This document shows, one piece after another, positions 61,061-64,000 of a DNA stretch of 64,000 bases. This stretch comes from Styela clava. Lineage: Eukaryota > Chordata > Ascidiacea > Stolidobranchia > Styelidae. The first letter of the stretch is position 1. Each line of letters starts with the position of its first letter. The DNA is taken from NCBI RefSeq assembly GCF_964204865.1, contig NC_135255.1, forward strand, positions 16,087,135 to 16,151,134. Reading direction: 5' to 3'. A program made the position numbers and the translations under genes. Below the pieces are notes generated by a model. The model did not search any database, was not told the origin of the DNA, and worked only from the letters and a program-made list of their open reading frames with translations.

Positions 61061-61770
61061 AGCCAAATTATATACTCGTTGTTAACTCGGCGGGCTATTA
61101 CAATCGAAATAAAATTGCTATTGGCGATGGAAGTCCGAAAATTGTGGAGCGTAATTTACAATCACTCAGCAAAGCTCGACTGGACGATCGGTTGATTTAG
61201 GACATCTCTTTGGTCGATTTTACTTATCGAAAAGCGTATATTTCGCTGATATGATCCATGGACGTTTCTTACTGGACTATCTGCCCTAGCGGGCTCAAGC
61301 TCGGAAGTACGTTTAACATCGCTCCAGAAGTGTGTGTACCAATATGGAGGTAACTAATTTTGTTCGCCTACTTTACATAAAGTTGTGTAAAGGAACTGGA
61401 ACCTATGGGTAGGGGTTATATTCACGTGGCCAACCCATACAGTCCCCGACCAAAGACCAAAATAAGGAAAATCGGAATGAAATTATGGCCTAACCTCAAC
61501 CTGGTACACAGACTACGGGAGTACTCAAATTGTATACTCGTTGTTAACATCTAGCGGCAAGCTATTATATTCGAAAGAAGATCGCTATTGGTGATGAAAG
61601 TCCCAAAATTGTGGAGCGTAATTTACACACGTGTTCAGCAAAGTTTGACCGAACTATCGGCTGATTTAAGATATCGCTTGGTTGGTTTTACTATCGACGA
61701 GCGTATATTTCACCGGTATACGTATGACCAATGGACGTTTCTTACCGGACTTGCTGCCGTAACATGAAGA
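61061..61770 (+). repeat. Diverged direct duplication (about 240 bp) with a MITE between the copies
   Basis: Copy 1 (about 61066-61300) and copy 2 (about 61530-61760) share ATACTCGTTGTTAAC, AAAATTGTGGAGCGTAATTT, TCAGCAAAG, AGCGTATATTTC and TGGACGTTTCTTAC in the same order. They differ at many positions. A MITE (61319-61525) lies between them. The frames are broken in both copies. Confidence 0.7.
61319..61525 (+). mobile_element. MITE, GGYRCTCC family, subfamily 2
   Basis: It begins TCGCTCCAGAAGTGTGTGTA, has AATATGGAGGTAACTAATTT and ACATAAAGTTGTGTAAAGG, and ends AGACTACGGGAGTACT. The borders are approximate because no clear duplication flanks it. Confidence 0.82.
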
Positions 61771-62462
61771 CCACGCTCGATTATGAAGTATGGAAATATA
61801 ACTGCAATACCTCTTGGTTTCAACACAATTGAATTGTATATTTCATGACATGACGTAAAAAGTGACGTGTTTCAAGGGAGCTCTCTCTGGCGCCCAATGC
61901 GTATAGCTAGGTTTTATACCGATTGCTCCGTATGTTGGGTGAGCGAACACGTACTACTTCTTTTATCAATACCTTTCCATCTAAAATCTGTACGTTTCAA
62001 ACCTTACTCTAGGTTTTGTTCGCTTTCCCGATTCTATAATCAGTTACTTTTACTTTTGTTTTTATCTATTTTTTTTTTATCGTCTATTGCTAATTATGGA
62101 GTCGAAATAAACTTATACATATACTTATACATATACATGTTAAAAAACAAGGATCGAGTTGTTTGCGATGGATCACTTACTTCACTTTCGTTAATTGTAA
62201 TGAAGCCTTACCGAAACGATATATATAGTAATAGCAAAATACCGGCAATCGAGCCTCGCGCATTGTTGATATATGTGATTTTAATATATCTGTTGATATC
62301 ATCGTTGATATTGTTGATGAATCTCTTCACCTGAGCCCACATGAGACGAAACGTCTGGCCCCGAATGTTCATGTGCCGAAACGTCTGTAAGTCGATATCG
62401 ACATGACAGGAACCTCGCTTGTAGTCCTGACGTATCGCAATAACGATCATTCTGGAGACGAA
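61771..62462. other. Intergenic, no supported gene
   Basis: The 155-codon frame at 61867-62334 runs through T-rich and (TA)-rich DNA and has no domain; I do not call it. GAGACGAAACGTCTGG near 62342 and GCCGAAACGTCTG near 62377 are two short GAAACGTCTG repeats. Confidence 0.4.
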
Positions 62463-62790
62463 CTGTACATATAGGATACAATTTACCTATTTATCCCGAG
62501 GAAGGGGAAGTCGATAAGGCGGCTAATTCAAGTGGCGAACACGGCCTCTCGTCCTGTTATCAGTTCATGTCCGGTGTAGGATTAGTCAGCTAGTTATTTG
62601 TTTTAGATGCATGAACTTGAGGGTAGAAGAAGCCGTAACTGACCAGCGCGTACGTGAAACTCCCTGCGTAGAGGGAATCCGTTCGTACATAACTATCTCC
62701 GCGTGTGATACGAACCTGCGAACCCACGCAGGGCAGAGGTGCGAAGGCGAGCGGAGTCTTAACGCTTAGACGATGTGCCACGTCGCCGAG
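62463..62790 (-). repeat. tRNA-derived SINE
   Basis: On the minus strand an A-box-like TGGCACATCGTCTAAGCG and a B-box GGTTCGTATCA (plus coordinates about 62707-62717) form the head. The body and tail follow, with CTAACTAGCTGACTAATCC-like sequence and TTCCTCGGGATAAATAGG. The tail recurs at 19711-19850, and the head resembles 38118-38204. The open frame over the head is not a gene. Confidence 0.7.
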
Positions 62791-63607
62791 TCATATGGGT
62801 CGTTATCGATCATTGCTCTCTTGTATTAACAGAAGCATGTCAGTAGCCGTGCCCATTTCTAGTTTATCGTAGTATATACATATTTATACTTCTGTTGTCA
62901 TATATACAGTATAGTGTTGCTGCCACAACTAAGTCATAAGGGTTTCAACACATCTTATGAGGTTTGGAAGTATAAAACAAACACATCGATGAAATTACTA
63001 CAGAGTCAATATACTTAAACAGAAAACAAAAATGTCCTCTAATACAATACAATAAAGTTCGGGATCTTGTACGAAGTCCCGCCACCAATGCAAAAGTGTG
63101 AGATTTGCGAGAAAACACCCTCGCCGCGTTTCAATATAACAAATTAGTAATTATGCTGTCAGGGTTAGGGATTGGTTTAGGAATGATTTTGAAAATTTGA
63201 ATTTCCAGCGCAATTAGCATTCCTAGCCCTCACCCTAACCCTAAGTGGATAAATACTATTTTTTTCGAGCGGTTGCAGGGGTGTTTTTTGACAAAAGATC
63301 TAAATTTCAAAGCACAAATCTACGTCCGTTGGTAAGACAAATATACGATAAGTAGGGTTCAACGCCCGTTCGTTTTGCTGGTTTCTATTCTATCCCTTCA
63401 TCGGCGTCCATCATGCCATCATTGAATGAAATGAGATCCTTCGAATCTGAATTATTAATTTTGCACAAAAGATAATTCCTTCTGCTCCTTGAATAGTCTA
63501 TTAGTAGTAAAATTCAACGACTCTTGAGAGACTCTTTTCAGTTAGCTATTGGAGTAGATTAATATTTATTGCGGTCATTTTCAAGCGTCAAAGAAGGATT
63601 TGACAGT
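62791..63607. other. Intergenic with a possible palindromic element
   Basis: AGGGTTAGGGATTGGTTTAG (63160) faces CCCTCACCCTAACCCTAAG (63225), flanked by GAAAACACCC (63111) and GGGGTGTTTTTT (63279). This suggests a small foldback MITE of about 200 bp. No gene was seen. Confidence 0.45.
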
Positions 63608-64000
63608 AGGCTTACCATATGTATGAAACTAAAAACCGGGACAGTGCGGATTTGACAAACCTTGGTTCGATTCCTAGACTTCTTATATATACTAATCATA
63701 TGAAAACAGACACTTTCTTTTCGGCATTTTGAATAATTTATCGGCAGTACAGTCGACGTTATATTTTAAATTGAATCATAACATATAACGATGATTACGA
63801 CATAAAAATATAGTAATTCTAGCTCTGTCACTAAACTGGTGAAGTGAGTGTCAAATCCGTGATATATTGACTGTATTAATTTTAAATATTTATGACTGCC
63901 ATATTGCATGTCCGGGACATTTAAGTATACCGGGCGGGACGCAGGGACAGCTTTTCAAAACCGTGACTGTCTCGGCTAAACCAAGACGTATGGTAAGCCT
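63608..64000. mobile_element. Terminal-inverted-repeat element reaching the window edge
   Basis: The left end AGGCTTACCATATG and the right end ACGTATGGTAAGCCT (last bases of the window) are inverted partners. ACCGGGACAGT inside the left end is mirrored by ACTGTCTCGG at the right. The target duplication cannot be checked on the right. Ends of this type occur in hAT-like elements, but the superfamily is unconfirmed. Confidence 0.75.

Noticed and set aside
61061-61770. Long terminal repeats of a retrovirus-like element
   Set aside because: The direct copies are diverged, lack TG..CA ends and enclose only a MITE; no gag, pol or primer-binding site.
61867-62334. 155-codon open frame as a membrane protein
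   Set aside because: The hydrophobic run comes from T-rich and (TA)n DNA; there is no domain, no splice context and no codon signal.
62590-62781. Minus-strand open frame of 63 codons
   Set aside because: It lies over the SINE head and body and encodes nothing recognisable.
63160-63243. Telomeric repeat tract
   Set aside because: Only isolated TTAGGG/CCCTAA units occur, placed as inverted arms of a small palindrome; there is no array.

Overview
The window is animal (metazoan) genomic DNA: AT-rich, with spliceosomal introns (GT..AG) interrupting ordinary animal protein families, and many interspersed transposon remains. A tunicate (ascidian-like invertebrate chordate) is my best guess from the gene families, short introns and base composition. 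This is inference; nothing in the sequence proves the species.

Layout. 1-3496 is the 3' part of a non-LTR retrotransposon whose last coding codons are split by a 675-bp piggyBac-like element with exact TTAA target duplications. 4.8-5.65 kb holds an intronless splicing-factor gene (ISY1). Facing it, on the minus strand, is a two-exon SAM-domain gene (6.8-9.7 kb) with a hAT element in its intron. An intronless choline/ethanolamine phosphotransferase-like gene (10.3-11.5 kb, minus) is followed by an inverted, 5'-truncated and stop-containing second copy (12.9-13.6 kb, plus). A six-exon minus-strand gene (17.4-21.8 kb) encodes a single-pass receptor-like protein with a CUB domain, a Thr-rich stalk and an ITIM-like tail motif.

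From about 22 to 46 kb I can support no gene; it is AT-rich intergenic DNA with MITEs, hAT remnants and SINE pieces. Two related intronless TLDc-domain genes lie head to head at 46.5-47.3 kb (minus) and 51.6-52.4 kb (plus). A five-exon heparan-sulfate-3-O-sulfotransferase-like gene occupies 56.4-59.8 kb (plus), with transposon debris in every intron. The right end (60-64 kb) is repeats: a hAT element, duplicated blocks, a tRNA-derived SINE and another terminal-inverted-repeat element reaching the window edge.

The genes do not form an evident pathway. The main themes are local gene duplication (phosphotransferase and TLDc pairs) and heavy activity of small DNA transposons, including one MITE family with at least 13 copies here. 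The multi-exon models were assembled by eye from splice sites, reading phase and family resemblance; no alignment or database search was run.
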